64,000 bases of DNA, taken from positions 319,795,501-319,859,500 of the forward strand of contig NC_134137.1 in NCBI RefSeq assembly GCF_033958435.1, read 5' to 3'. The notes beneath the pieces are model-generated. The model saw only the letters and a program-made list of their open reading frames with translations, had not been told where the DNA came from and ran no database searches. Each line of letters opens with the position of its first letter. The stretch's first letter is position 1. This document shows, piece by piece, positions 1 through 11,265 of this stretch. Origin of the DNA: Carettochelys insculpta (taxonomy: Eukaryota; Chordata; Testudines; Carettochelyidae). A program made the position numbers and the translations under genes.

Positions 1-987
1 CCACGCATTTACCTCTGTGATTCAACGATCCCTCTGCGCACCCCTTCCTTCCACAGGGAGGATAGACGAGAAGACCACTTGTGCTCCGTATTCCTTGATC
101 TTTCTCCCGAGGGTTACGTAGTCTGCCAAGATCTCATCAAAGTTGTTCTTGGCTGTATCATTGGTTCCTACATGAAGTAGGAGGAAAGGGTAATAGTCTA
201 CCGGTTGAAGAATTTTTGGCAGTGACTCTGTAATATCCTGAATTCTAGCTCCAGGCAAGCAGCAAACTTGATGGGATTCTAGGTCCGGGCGGTAGATGGA
301 TGCCTCTGTCCCTCTTAGGAGGGAGTCCCCGACCACCACCACTCGTCTTTTTCTCTTAGGGGTGGCGGTCATAGAATTCCCATCCCTAGGACTGCGCATC
401 CCATGCCTTCTAAACTGTGGAGACTCTTTCAGATACAATCCCTGGGAGGTATCAGCCCCCATTATCTCTGCTGTATCACCTATGGAGAGAGGCTCAAAGC
501 AGTTACTTAACTCCACTGGAATTGGAGCGACTGGAACTGGTTTTCTCCTCCTGGACGTAACATGCTTCCAGTTCTCCTCCTCATTTTGGGTAGCCTGCTG
601 TTCCTACAGTATCATCTGTTGCCTTCTGTCCAGAAAGTCTTCACCCTCTCTGATGGACCTGAGGGTTGATATTTGTGCCTCAAGTCCTTTAACCTTCTCT
701 TCTAAAATAGCTACCAGCTTACACTTGGTACAGAGAAAATCCTCCTTTCTATCGTTCAGGAGAAAGACAAACATGGCACAGGACATGCAGGTCACAACAG
801 CAGACCTCTCAACAGCCATATCACTCTCCATTTTTTCCTTTTTCAGAGATCTCTTATTTGTTTCTAGTGCCGCCCTGAAGGGCACAAGAGAAACACCGTA
901 TACGAAAGGCGAAAACAGGTAGGGGGCTCCTCCCAAAGGCGAACTCCCAGGCAAACTCCCTGTTAGCTGCTCCTGTTCGCTGCTCAC
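1..987 (-). pseudogene. CR1 ORF1 (zinc-binding motif plus esterase-like domain), two stops
   Basis: This is the RNA-binding/accessory protein of CR1. Reading starts at ATG 987. Residues 67-89 hold C-x2-C and C-x2-C pairs (CMSC, CTKC), followed by a short coiled-coil-like stretch. Downstream lies an SGNH-hydrolase-like domain with the GDSLLRG and HVGTND blocks. An in-frame TAG at 604-606 splits the two halves. A TGA at 22-24 follows GAQRDR, after which the same frame continues with VNAW to the window edge. So the frame is unshifted over about 980 nt, with two nonsense changes; the TGA is consistent with CGA to TGA CpG decay. It is not functional as it stands. Confidence 0.88.
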
Positions 988-1140
988 AGGGTTCGCTGGG
1001 GCTGCCTTCTTATAGAGCGGCTAGCTGGTTAGGCCCGGCTCAGAGCCTTTGCCTCTAATCTAATCAGCCCTTGAAGGCCCACCTGGAAGGAAGCTCTCCC
1101 AATTCACACCTTGCTCTCCCAATTCACACAAACTGCCAAA
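1..1140 (-). mobile_element. CR1 LINE, 5' portion (UTR and ORF1), cut by window edge
   Basis: A CR1 non-LTR retrotransposon reads leftward from about 1140 and leaves the window at position 1, so ORF2 would lie outside. The 5' region holds two tandem copies of CTCTCCCAATTCACAC near 1093 and 1113. ORF1 identifies it through a Cys-rich motif plus an SGNH esterase-like domain, the arrangement known for CR1. Retaining ORF1 is notable because most CR1 copies are short 3' ends. The outer boundary is approximate. Confidence 0.85.
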
Positions 1141-1621
1141 CACACTTTCCAACTGCCCCTCTCTGCAAAACAGATGCTCAGGATAATGTAGAGGTTATCG
1201 TTTCCTTTGGACTATATCAGTAAAGCCAAGAGGGGAGGCCTGGTGTCTGGGCAGCCCAGGGTCTCCATAAAAATTGCCCAGGCTCACCCTGGAGAAGTAC
1301 TCCAGCATCGTTTAACAGCATTGAACCAACATGGGAGGCAACAGATACCAGTTATAAGCTCTTGCTTGATTAGCATAGAGAACGAGTGCCAGGGGTTGCT
1401 TCCAATGGTGGGAGAGATCATTGCATCTCATTGGACAGTCACCACCCTCCTCAAGCTGGGCAGCCCCTAGCTAGTAGGGTACTGTCTCGCCACAGTTCAC
1501 CTGCCTCACTGGGTGCATGAGGCTTAAGGTTCCCAAACCTGACAAGTGACTCAAATGAGCACCAGACAAACCAACAAGAAAATTATTAAGAAAAGGAAAC
1601 CATCAAAGTTTCAAGCTTGTT

Positions 1622-2530
1622 TGTTGGTATGTACGGACCATGTTGGCTGGTTTGACTGAAGATATTCAGGACATCAGTGACACCCGAAAGACCACTGTCA
1701 TCAACGAGGAACTGAAGAGGCTCCGAGCTGACATTGCCACTTTGCAGGAGACACAACTCGCAGCTTTGGGATCCCTAAAGGAAAAGGACTGCACCTTTTT
1801 CTGGCAGGGCAAAGCCCAAGAGGAACCCAGGAAGCACAGTGACAGCTTTGCCATCAGAAACACCCTTCTACAAATGGTGGATCTAGTCACGGGTGGATCA
1901 GAAAGACTCCTTCAGGTCCAACTTCAAACCTGCGCCGGTCCCGTACACCTGATCAGCACTTACGCTCCAACCCTGAACGCCACGCCAGAAGCAAAGGACA
2001 AGTCCTATGACGAGCTCAGTCCCACCATAGTGCAAATACCTGCTCGTGAACAATTATACCTTTTGGGTGACTTCAATGCAAGAGTTGGAGCTGATCGTGA
2101 CCCATGGCCCTCTTGCCTAGGTCACTTTGGTGTAGGAAAAATGAATGATAACAGACAGCACCTCCTCGAACTTTGCACGTACCACAATCTGTGCATCACA
2201 AACAGAGTTTTCTGAACCAAGCCACAACACAGAGTGTCATGGAGCCACCCACTCCAAACACTGGCACCAATTAGACTTCGTCATCACCAGATGTGACAAC
2301 CTCAAAAACGTCCTCCTGACACGCAGCTATCATAGTGCTGACTGTGATACAGATCATTCGCTAGTCTGCTCCAAGCTCAAGCTAAGACCCAAGAAGCTGC
2401 ACCATTCTAAACCAACTGGAAGGCCCTGCACTGATGCCAGAAAGACGGCAAACTCAGAAAAAGATGAAATATTCAGACAGACCCTTGGGGAGAATCTGCT
2501 CAGCAACCCTGGGGTGCTGATGCGACATCC
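1622..2530 (+). pseudogene. LINE endonuclease domain (degenerate)
   Basis: The reading begins upstream of ATG 1640 with CWYVRTM, matching the usual xWNVRTM start of APE-type endonucleases but with Tyr for the catalytic-site Asn. Further matches are LQETQ, LLGDFNARVGADRD (the DFN catalytic block) and, after a frameshift near 2205, HWHQLDFVITR and SADCDTDHSLV, the C-terminal SDH-like block. The domain nicks target DNA to start target-primed reverse transcription. A second frameshift near 2530 leads into the reverse transcriptase frame. The Asn change and the frameshifts make this copy inactive. Confidence 0.85.
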
Positions 2531-2532
2531 AG

Positions 2533-3963
2533 ATGGCAGCATCTGAGGGACACAATCTACAATACGGCCCATCAGTGTTTGGAAGAAGAGCTGGAAACAC
2601 AAACAACTGGTTCGAAGCTAACTCCGATGAGATGATTTCAGTCATCAAAAAGAAGCACACTGCATTTCTGGAGTATAAACACTCACCAAGTCAGAGTACC
2701 CAGCAAGCACTCAGAGTAGCCAGTAAAATAGTACAACAGAAAGCCAGGCACTGTGCCAACAACTACTGGCTTAAGCTATGCAGCAGTATCCAGACCTGTG
2801 CTGACTCTGGTAATCTCAGGGGAATGTATGAGGGCATAAAGAAGGCAATGGGACCCATCCAGAACAAGACAGCACCTCTGAAATCCAAATCTGGTGAAGT
2901 CACCACTGACAAAGCCAAACAGATGGAGCGATGGGTCGAGGACTACCCCGAGCTGTAGTCATGCAAGAACATTGTGGTTGATACATCCCTAAATGCCGTC
3001 GGGCTCCTGTCAGTCATGGATGAGCTGGATCAGGAACCAACTGTGATCGAATTGAAGAAAGCTATTGGCAGCACTGCAGTAGGAAAGGCCCCAGGCCAGG
3101 ATGGTATACCATCAGAGGTAATCAAGTGTGCCTAGGACACACTCCTGGAACCCCTACATGAGCTGCTGTGCCTGTGCTGGAGAGAGGGTGAGGTTCCACA
3201 GGATATGCGGGATGCCAATATTGTAACCTTGTATAATAACAAAGGAGACAGAAGTGACTGCAACAATTACCGTGGAATCTCCCTCCTAAGTATCACTGGT
3301 AAATTGTTAGCTTGTGTCATCCTTGGCAGACTCAAGAAGCTTGCTGAGAAGGTGTATCCTGAATACCAGTACGGATTCTGTACTGAGAGATCTACCGTTG
3401 ACATGATCTTCTCCCTGAGGCAGCTGCAGGAGAAATGCAGGGAGCAGAGGAAGCCACTCTATGTCACTTTCATCGACCTGACCAAGGCTTTCAACTCGGT
3501 CAGTAGGGATGGACTGTTTAAATTGCTCCACAAGATAGGCTGTCCACCATGGCTACTCAAGATGATCCAGTCTTTCCACAAAGACACGAGAGGAACCATC
3601 CAAAATGACGGCACATCATTGGATGTCTTCAGCATCAGGAGTGGTGTCAAACAAGGATGCGTCCTTGCTCCGACATTGTTTGGGGTCTTCTTCACACTGA
3701 TCCTGACGCACCCCTTTGGATGCTTAACAGAGGGCATCTTTTTGCACACAAAATCTGATGGAAAACTGTTTAATCTTGCAAGGCTGAAGGCTAAGTCTAA
3801 GGTGTGTGAAGTGCTCATTAGAGACATGCTGTTCGCAGACAACGCTGCTGTAGTGACACACATAGAAGGCCAGCTTCAAAAACTGTTGGATCAGTTGTCC
3901 AAAGCAAGCAAGCACTTCGGGCTCACCATCAGCCTAGAGAAGACAAACTTACTTGGTTGCTGA
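2533..3963 (+). pseudogene. LINE reverse transcriptase domain (degenerate)
   Basis: One frame runs through this interval with two in-frame stops: TAG at 2956-2958 (the second copy has TAC) and TAG at 3133-3135. Motifs in order are GISLLSITGKLL, FIDLTKAFNSV (motif A), SGVKQGCVLAPTLF (motif B) and LFADNAAVV (motif C). The catalytic FADD is FADN here, while the copy at 22 kb keeps FADD. A frameshift near 3955-3963 passes the reading to the next frame. Polymerase activity is not expected. Confidence 0.88.
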
Positions 3964-4755
3964 ACCTCCATCAATCAGCACTGACAATTACACGCTGGAG
4001 GTCGTCCACATGTTTACTTACCTCGGGTCCACCATCACTGACACCCTGTCACTGGAGACTGAGCTAAACAGGAAGATTGGAAAAGCAGCCACAGATCTGT
4101 TCAGACTTCGTAAGAGAGTGTGGAACAACAACACACTGTACACTCACACCAAAATGCAAGTCTACAGAGCCTGCATCCTCAACACCCTCCTCTACGGCAG
4201 CGAGTCTTGGACCTTGTACACCCTCCAGGAAAAAAGGCTGAATGTCTTCCTCTTGCACTGCCTTAGGCACATTCTTGGAATATCATGGAATCATGGAAGG
4301 ACAGAGTGCCCAACAACGCCGTCCTCGAGCAAGCTGGAATTCCAACCATGCATACCCTCCTCAGGCAACGACGGCTCCACTGGCTTGGCCATGTCCATAG
4401 GATGAATGATGGAGGGATCCCAAAAGACATACTGTACAGTGAGCTAGCCTCTGGCAAAAGACCTCCCGGACGCCCCCAACTGCACTATAAAGACATCTGT
4501 AAGAGGGACCTCAAGGAGGTAGACATTGACCCAGATAGTTGGGAAGAACAGGCAGACGACCACAGCAGCTGGAAGCAGGAACTACACAAGGGCCTTCAGA
4601 AGGGCGAGATGAAGATCAGACAGCTGGCAGAGGAGAAGCAAGCCCGTAGAAAGGACAACAAGGACCTGCCAGATACCCACTACATATGCAGCAGATGTAG
4701 CAAGGACTGCCACTCTCATGTAGGCCTCCACAATAGCAGTCAACACTGCAGATGA
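3953..4755 (+). pseudogene. LINE C-terminal region with Cys/His motif
   Basis: This continues the LINE polyprotein after the RT. It reads LLYGSESWTLY, then WLGHVHRMNDGGIPKDILY, SGKRPPGRPQLHYKDICKRDL and finally YICSRCSKDCHSHVGLHNS, a C-x2-C...C-H-type putative nucleic-acid-binding motif. A frameshift near 4280 coincides with an 8-bp tandem duplication (ATCATGGA) that is absent from the second copy. The stop at 4753-4755 is probably the natural end, since the copy at 23166 ends at the same place. Confidence 0.85.
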
Positions 4756-4829
4756 AGATCTTAAATGGAGTTACGAAGGGCACAATCCATAGTCTACGCA
4801 GACTGAAGGATGCCTAGGAGGAGGAGGAC

Positions 4830-5120
4830 TGTGTGCTCTGAGTTCTGGGACAGTGCTTTGCATTCTGGAATAGTGACATCAAACACCCATAAATACCCAC
4901 AAGCAACCAGGGCTAAGGCACTGTGAGACAGGTATCCACAACTTTTTGTTCACACAGTCAAGCTTGGATAAAGCAATGGAGAATGTGGAAACTCAACAAA
5001 GAGGAATGGAAGGTTGAATTTCCAGAAGGTTTGTGGACGCTTACATTTGACCTTTAATAAATTTGATTTCTTAAACTTGATATTATGAATTCAAATTTAT
5101 CTCGTAGTGTAGACCTGGCC
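4830..5120. mobile_element. End fragment of a Harbinger-type DNA element
   Basis: The right end, GTAGTGTAGACCTGGCC (to 5120), reads on the opposite strand as GGCCAGGTCTACACTAC, the same GGC..GTCTACAC terminus as the MITEs listed below. An AATAAA lies at about 5056, in TTTAATAAATTTG. The segment resembles the 3' end of a gene-bearing element common in turtle genomes (recalled, not searched). The left end is not visible and may have been lost next to the LINE. Confidence 0.5.
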
Positions 5121-5799
5121 TCAGTTCATACCTATCCATCCTCCCCACCAATTCCCAAAGCATTCCCATCAAATCCCCTGCCAAAACTGCTTGAGTGGCT
5201 AGAAATGTAATCACCTAATGAAAGCAGAATGGAAAATAAACAAAACCTCATATTTTAAGAAAAGGAAAAAAAATCAGAAAGAAAGTAAAGATTATTACGT
5301 TTCTTTTGTCATGTAGCTGCTTCCCTAGCTGAACTACCAAGCATCTCTCTTCATAAATCTACAGAACATGGTAAAGCTAAGGCTGACATTCCAAGCTTCA
5401 GACACATCCTTGTTTTGGCATCTTTGTCCTGCTCCCTTCAGAGAATTATATTCCATGTAGGCTCTTCTACCAGTTACGGCCATCATCGTAGTAGTGCATT
5501 AAAGGATACGACTACTATCAATCACACATTTTTGATATCTCCTTCTCCAGGGGAGAATTGTATTTGCAATGTAGGGCTTTATTTGGGGGAATTTTTGTTT
5601 TTTTACTTTTTACAAATGTACATATTGCTGCACTGTGTTTGTTAGAGAAGGCAAGAGCAAAGAAGCTCACCTTAAATTTTGTGAGTGGAAAGTTGATATG
5701 GTTTGTGATGGCCATACAGGAGCTCGTTCCACACTCTGGGATTGTCCCCAAGAATGCTCTGTCTCCTGCACAGACAGGCTTTACCATTGTGGTAGTGAC
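5121..5799. other. No recognised feature
   Basis: AT-rich sequence with short unconvincing reading frames on both strands. I see no element ends, RNA gene or coding signal. Confidence 0.5.
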
Positions 5800-6122
5800 T
5801 TACAGCATAATAATAGCCACACTGGGTCAGACCAAAATTCCATGAAGTCCAGTATCCTGTCTTCCAACAGTGGCCAATACCGGGTTCGTTCAGAGTGAAT
5901 GAACAGAGCAGGCAATCAAATGATCCCCTGTAACCCATTCCCACCTTCTGGCAAATAGAGTAGGGACACCTTCTCTGCCTATCCTAGCTAATAGCTCTTG
6001 ATAGAACTGCCCTACTAGAATTTACCTAGTTCTTTCTGACCCTGTGATAATCTTGGCCTTCACAACATCCCCTAACAAATATTTCCACAGGTTAACTGTG
6101 CATTGCATGAAGAAATACTTCT
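5800..6122 (-). mobile_element. CR1 3' end, minus strand
   Basis: Read on the minus strand, the segment matches the CR1 3' end that finishes with GGTCTGACCCAGTGTGG-type sequence: it has GAAGTATTTCTTCATGCAATG, the C-terminal ORF2/3' UTR junction, and the terminal GGTCTGACCC. It is 5'-truncated and carries no open frame of note. The same subfamily tail occurs at 18985-19399 and 19400-19803. Confidence 0.8.
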
Positions 6123-8744
6123 AGAGCAGCAGTATACATTGTCATGTAGACAAAAGCTAAAAAAAGAACTCTGAGTTTTTCCTTCCCAGATGTTCTGAGG
6201 TATGTGAACCTCTCCTACATGCTTCAACTGAGGGAAATGTGTTGTGGCCTATTATTCTCCAGCTTTATGGACTCTGATTGTTCAGCTGCAGAATTTGCCA
6301 GAGAATTGACTTGTTGACAACCTACTCAAAGCCTTTTTGAAGTTGCATTGTTAGCTCTCCTAGCTTTGCCAAACATCCTAACTGATGCAGCACTTTCTGC
6401 CATGAGCCTGAAACAATAACTCTGAGGGAAACTCTGTCTTGACTTCCATTCTCACTGATGGTGGAAATTGTCCAACATAGTCTTCATCTCAGAGCCTTAG
6501 CTAATCTTGCAGGTTTATTAGGCCAAGGCCATTGAGCACCTTGAAGGACGGAGAACTTGGACTTGACTTAGTATCCTATGTGAGGACTGACTTGTGCTCA
6601 CCGTAGTTTTTGTTGCTGAGGAGGCCTGCTGCAGTATTCTGTATTTAAGCATTCAGACAACGAACTAGGTCTCTGTTGTAGCTCTCTACAGTAGAATCAC
6701 AAAGCAACTAAGATGCCTATCATTTTAGGCATGAAATTTAGATCCTCAAAACACCTGTTCAGCTGCCACCTCAGCTGTAGATGCCTAAACTCCCTAAGTG
6801 CCTACATTTCTGCCATTAAACCTTAAACTCTTAGAAATCTACCACTGGAAATAAGCACAGATGCTTCAGTCAGGTGCATGGGCATCTGACACAAATCTAA
6901 GTACCAGCAAGATCCTTAAATTGGGCATAACCTCATCTAACAAACCTATAGAATTAGGTCTAGCAGGTGTGGTCAGAAACAACCTCACAGATTTGGGGTT
7001 CTACACAAAATATCATCATTGAGCTAATGAGAGTTTGACAGATTCTATAGACCAGTGGTCAGGACACTCGCAAGTGTCTTGTACTGGAGAGATTGAGAGA
7101 GTCCCACAATACAATATCTCACAGGCCAGAGGTTAGGACATTCTCCAGATTTGTGGAGCAATAACTAGAACCCATGTAAGACGAGAGAAGTCTCCTGCAT
7201 CCTACATAAGTGCTCTAACCCAGTGAGTTAAAAGTTATAGGGGAAAGTTTGTAAGAAAGGCTTAGGTACCTAACTCCTAGAAAAAGATTAAAGGTTGTGA
7301 CGGCAAAACAAGATGTGCCTCCCTCTGTCCTGAACATAGGTTCATAAGCCCCTTTAAAGTGTTGGCCTTAGGTCTCACCCATCTTCTTAGCGTTTTCTAT
7401 TGGCTACCTCGGATGGTCCACTCATTAGTGTTCTGGCTTTTGTGATCCCAATCTTAGGTGCCTTATGCTTCCTGTGCATTATGTAGGGACCCTGGGCACC
7501 CAAATTGGGGCTGTGGTGTACATTAGGCAGCCAGATTCGTAACAGTATGCATTGAAATTCTGATTCTAAAAGCTTAATTGTGGATCTAGCTTTTGTCTTC
7601 TAACCCTTGAAAAAAAAAAGAAATATCCTCAAACCCTTTTCAAAATCAGCTTTGCAATATTGAACTGGTGTGATGTTTCTGCCACGTATCTCGAGCAATA
7701 TTGCTCTCTCCTGCCACCCTTAAGTGAAATATAAATTGACAGGATTCAGGAGAAATTGGAATGCGGTGATAGCAATGGAATCATTATTGCACACATGCAA
7801 ACATTTTCAGCTGAGTTGGGAGAGTTAATTCAGAAATAATGCACCTTGCCAGAGTGTGATGGCACATAGACAGATTCTTTACAGTTGCTGACGGCAAAGG
7901 GTTAACACTTTCCCTCTGAGCAAAAAAACACCTGTCGGAAAATGGCCGTGAGGAGAATTGGAGTGGGCTCATGTAGCGGGCATTACATCAGTGTGGGAAG
8001 TACAAGACAACTTATCTTAGGAGGAGACAAAAGAAGCACGCTAGGGAGTTAGACTAATGCCAATAGAGTGAGCTCACTGCATAATTTTCTGAGTGGCCAT
8101 ACTGTTTACTTGTTCATATTTTTCTCCTGGTTATAGAGCTGGGTTGATAATGCGAATATTCACAAATGTACACTATAATTTCTGTGAGGAGAGGGATATA
8201 AAATATATTTGTCTCTTTTAAAATATACTTCTCTTCACAGGCTTCCAAGTGGAGGCAATGTAGATGGATGAGGAAATGTGGCAGAGAGAGAGAGTAGTTT
8301 GTTTTCATTAATTTATTTCTGGTAAGAAAGAAACCCTCTTGTCCTTTGTTTATTTCAGTCTAAGACCCTATATTTTCTTTCTACATTCCTTTCAGTTTAA
8401 TTCTTTTAAAAAAGTAAAAAAAATGGAGCTTGATTTCTCTGCTTACTCTGACACCTTAGTGGCAAGCAACATTTTGCTAGCAAGTTTTGGAATTAAGTGG
8501 AAGGTAAGGCTTCTCCCAATTAAAACTAGGTAAGTTGCTCAGAGTATGAAATGGCAACAGCAGACTAGATAGCATTTGCTCTGTGCCTTCCTGTGAAGGT
8601 GTGAGTTTACCCCTCATTGAGCCAGAAGAAGTTAACATCATACTAGGCAGAGGAAGTCATGCCCCTCTGGATGTACCGGGCATACTTGAAGTGCTAGTTC
8701 AGTATAAAGGGATGCAGCTTTTAGCTCAGTATGAGCTGGATGCT
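6123..8744. other. Mostly unassigned sequence
   Basis: Apart from the possible SINE relic at 7030-7215, I see no convincing element, gene or RNA. Reading frames are short and lack family motifs. Confidence 0.45.
7030..7215. repeat. Possible ancient tRNA-like SINE relics
   Basis: Two A-box-like stretches, AGACCAGTGGTCAGGACACT and AGGCCAGAGGTTAGGACATT, lie about 95 bp apart. A third appears inverted near 7200 (CACTGGGTTAGAGCACTTA on the minus strand). This pattern fits old MIR/AmnSINE-type tRNA heads, but no body or tail is certain. Confidence 0.4.
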
Positions 8745-9812
8745 TGTTAGCTGGTGGCCGGGTAATGTGCGGTGAGGTATTCCCCTGGGTCCTAAACAAC
8801 CCAGTTTTTTACTGTTAAAGCAGGGAGCTCCTAGCACTCTCACCTACGGCCAGGCTGTGGTAACCAAACGGTTAAAGTTCTTTTTGTTGTGCCAGCTGTG
8901 TTGCAGTGACAAAAGGGTTAACAGAAGTCAGGCTTAGATCTTAACTGGTTACAAGTTTATTAAGCTACAGTTATAAGCGTGTGGTTACAAAAGGCTATTG
9001 TCTACTTCTTATATGCTAGCAAAGTACAGGTGTTAACAAGTTACGTTACAATCCAATACAAAGATATCTGTTACCATCTAACACAATGATATCTTGATAC
9101 AATGACGTCTAGTTACAGAGCTCTAATTCTTTAGCTGTGCACAAAAAAAAGAATGGAGACCTAGCATGGGTATATCTTACCCTCTCTGTGTCTCTCGATA
9201 CCAGCGTAGCCAAGCCGGATCGGTCACTCAATTCCATGGAAAGACGAATACGAGGTTGGGCGTCCCCAGTTGTGGACCTCGGGAGGCAATCACCTGACCC
9301 AACCAGCAGGTAGTTGGTGGAATGCACTCAAAGTTAGAGTTCTGCTGGGCCCACCTTTTATACCCCTTTTTGGGTTATGTATTCTGTTTCTTATCTATGG
9401 TGCCAGATCATATTGGTCTGTCTTTTGTGACACCAGTTTGTTACAAGGGCAATTCTTACTTAATTTGCACTTGTAAGACAGGAGATAAGCAATTTAGGAG
9501 TACAGGACATTCTTTTTGTGTGGGCGGGGACTTCCTCTTCTGGGATGGCTGTGTGTGTGCATCATATCCATCAATGCCAGCTGGGGTGATTTCCTGAGGG
9601 TCCCCCCGTCTCTTGTTGACAGTTTGGCCTGTTAGCCTTTTATCTGTACTTTCTGTTTCTCAGGGTCACGATAAGCTAGCACATCTGGGCCTCAATGAGG
9701 GCATCAAAGACGGTGCTGTCAGCAGCCGTTTCCGTGCCCTGTGTGCTTCTCAGTGGGGGGGGGCGGGCAGCGAGCAAGCTGGCTTGTAAAGGGGAGACTT
9801 TGTCTGGCTACA
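8745..9812 (-). mobile_element. Endogenous retrovirus solo LTR, minus strand, 5-bp TSD
   Basis: The segment begins TG and ends CA and is flanked by a perfect 5-bp duplication ATGCT (8740-8744 and 9813-9817), the hallmark of retroviral integration. Read on the minus strand there is a TATAAAAGG box at about 9355-9363 and an AATAAA polyadenylation signal at 8956-8961, giving U3-R-U5 order. No internal retroviral genes adjoin it, so it is a solo LTR left by LTR-LTR recombination. A related LTR lies at 13667-14641. Short frames inside are not genes. Confidence 0.85.
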
Positions 9813-9817
9813 ATGCT

Positions 9818-10724
9818 GGAGAAGGGTAGTACCTGAAGTAGGTGCTGCTGGGTGTGGGGGTGGAGTGGTCAGCTCCATGCCCCATGCACCATACCCCAAC
9901 AGCAGAAGCCAGAGACCCAGGAGACTGGAATGAGCATCCAGAGGTGGTGGTGCCAGGAGATTGACTGACTGTGGCAGAGCCTGAGGACACTGAAGCTCCC
10001 CAGATTGCCCTGCCGCCAGGCGAGATAGAAAGAGACCTAGGGAGAGTGTGTGAGTGGTATCTCCCATCTGAGTGAGCTTGGTGTGTTTCAGTGAGATTCA
10101 CTCTATCGCTGCTAGGGCTCTGGGTAGGGGCATGATGGAGTCAGGTGGACCAGGCCTGCCAAAGCTGCTTCCCCACATCCTTTTTCAAGTAATAGCCCCC
10201 TTGATTTGGGGTACTGGTCCACGCTGCCCTTTTAGGAAGGGCCTATGTACTGACTCTGGCAATTAGGCCATGATGCCCCTGGGATACTGGAGACAGTGCC
10301 CCTGCCCTGGATTTGAATCTATGGAGGATGTGAGGCCTGGAGATCCCACAAAGAGGATCTGAAGTGTCTACTCAACCTCTAGCCAGGCCTAAGCACAACT
10401 GGGATGTGCTGTACATTGTAACACTTCACAAGGTTAATCTTAATATATAATTGAACACAAAAATGTGAAAAATATTTAAGTTGCTTATTCAAGCATTTGT
10501 GAGTTAAGAAATGCCAGAGCTTGCCTGTGAAACCTTAGTTTGTCCCAGTTGTGCACATGTATTATGATGCAGTCTTTAAGGCCCTGATCACATACTGATT
10601 TTACATACTTGCAACAAAGCCCTATGCATCTTGATTGTCATTCACTAAATGAATTCTTGAAGAGCTATATTAAAGAATTAAAGAATTTGCAATCAGTACT
10701 GTACATAGAGATGTAATTATTCCT
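9818..10724. other. Unassigned, moderately GC-rich then AT-rich
   Basis: The first ~550 bp are G-rich on the plus strand and give overlapping long frames of low-complexity composition on both strands, without family motifs. The rest is AT-rich with no visible feature. Confidence 0.4.
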
Positions 10725-11265
10725 CTTTATTCAGCACTGGTGAGGCCACATCTGGAATATTGTGTCCAGTTTTGGGCCCCCCAGTATAAAAGAGATGTGG
10801 ATTTGCTGGAGCAGGTTCAGCGAAGGGCAACAAAAATGATTAAGGGTCTGGAGCACAGGACCTATGAGGATAGGCTGAGGGATTTGGGCTTGTTTAGTTT
10901 ACAGAAGAGAAGACTTAGAGGTGATTTACTAGCAGCTTTCAACTTCCTGAAGGGGAGCTCTAAAAAGGAGGGTGAGAAACTGTTCTCAGTGGTGTCAGAT
11001 GGCAGAACAAGGAGTAATGGTCAGAAGTTGAAGAGGGAGAGGTGTAGGTTAGATATTAGGAAAAACTACTTCACCAGGCGGGTGGTGAAGCATTGGAATG
11101 CGTTGCCTAGAGAGGTGGTGGATTCTCCATCCCTTGAGGTTTTTAAGTCCCATCTGGACAAGGTCCTGGCTGGGATGACTTAGTGGGGGCTGATCCTGCT
11201 TGAAGCAGGGGGCTGAACTAGATGACCTCCTGAGGTCCTTTCCAGCCCTGTGATTCTGTGATGTG
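10725..11265 (+). mobile_element. CR1 3' end, 5'-truncated, relatively young
   Basis: The segment carries the C-terminal part of ORF2, a short 3' UTR with the GATGACCTCCTGAGGTCC hairpin-like sequence, and the terminal CR1 tail GTGATTCTGTGATG. Truncation at about 10725 is typical of incomplete target-primed reverse transcription. The open frame suggests a fairly recent insertion. Confidence 0.92.
10740..11183 (+). pseudogene. CR1 ORF2, C-terminal fragment
   Basis: The open frame of 147 codons matches the region after the RT of CR1 ORF2: [50 protein letters not shown], and [18 protein letters not shown] near the end. The stop falls at the usual CR1 position, just before the 3' UTR. Endonuclease and catalytic RT motifs are missing through 5' truncation, so it cannot act alone. 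The first Met is internal to the original protein and is not a true start. Confidence 0.92.

Larger units (their letters stand above)
1195..4820 (+). mobile_element. APE-type non-LTR retrotransposon (RTE-like?), nearly full length, dead
   Basis: The element has a 5' leader (about 1195-1620), an AP-endonuclease-like domain, a reverse transcriptase and a long C-terminal region ending in a Cys/His motif, then a short 3' UTR ending near GACTGAAGGATGCC and a GGA-rich tail. The proteins resemble the widespread GenBank ORFs labelled craniofacial development protein 2-like or F52C9.6-like, which are LINE proteins. The clade is uncertain; RTE-like is provisional. A second copy at 21215-23235 is colinear from about 2807 onward and confirms the 3' end. 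The frame is broken by at least four frameshifts and two stops. Confidence 0.85.

Noticed and set aside
296..922. 208-codon plus-strand frame
   Set aside because: Antisense shadow of CR1 ORF1, whose motifs read clearly on the minus strand.
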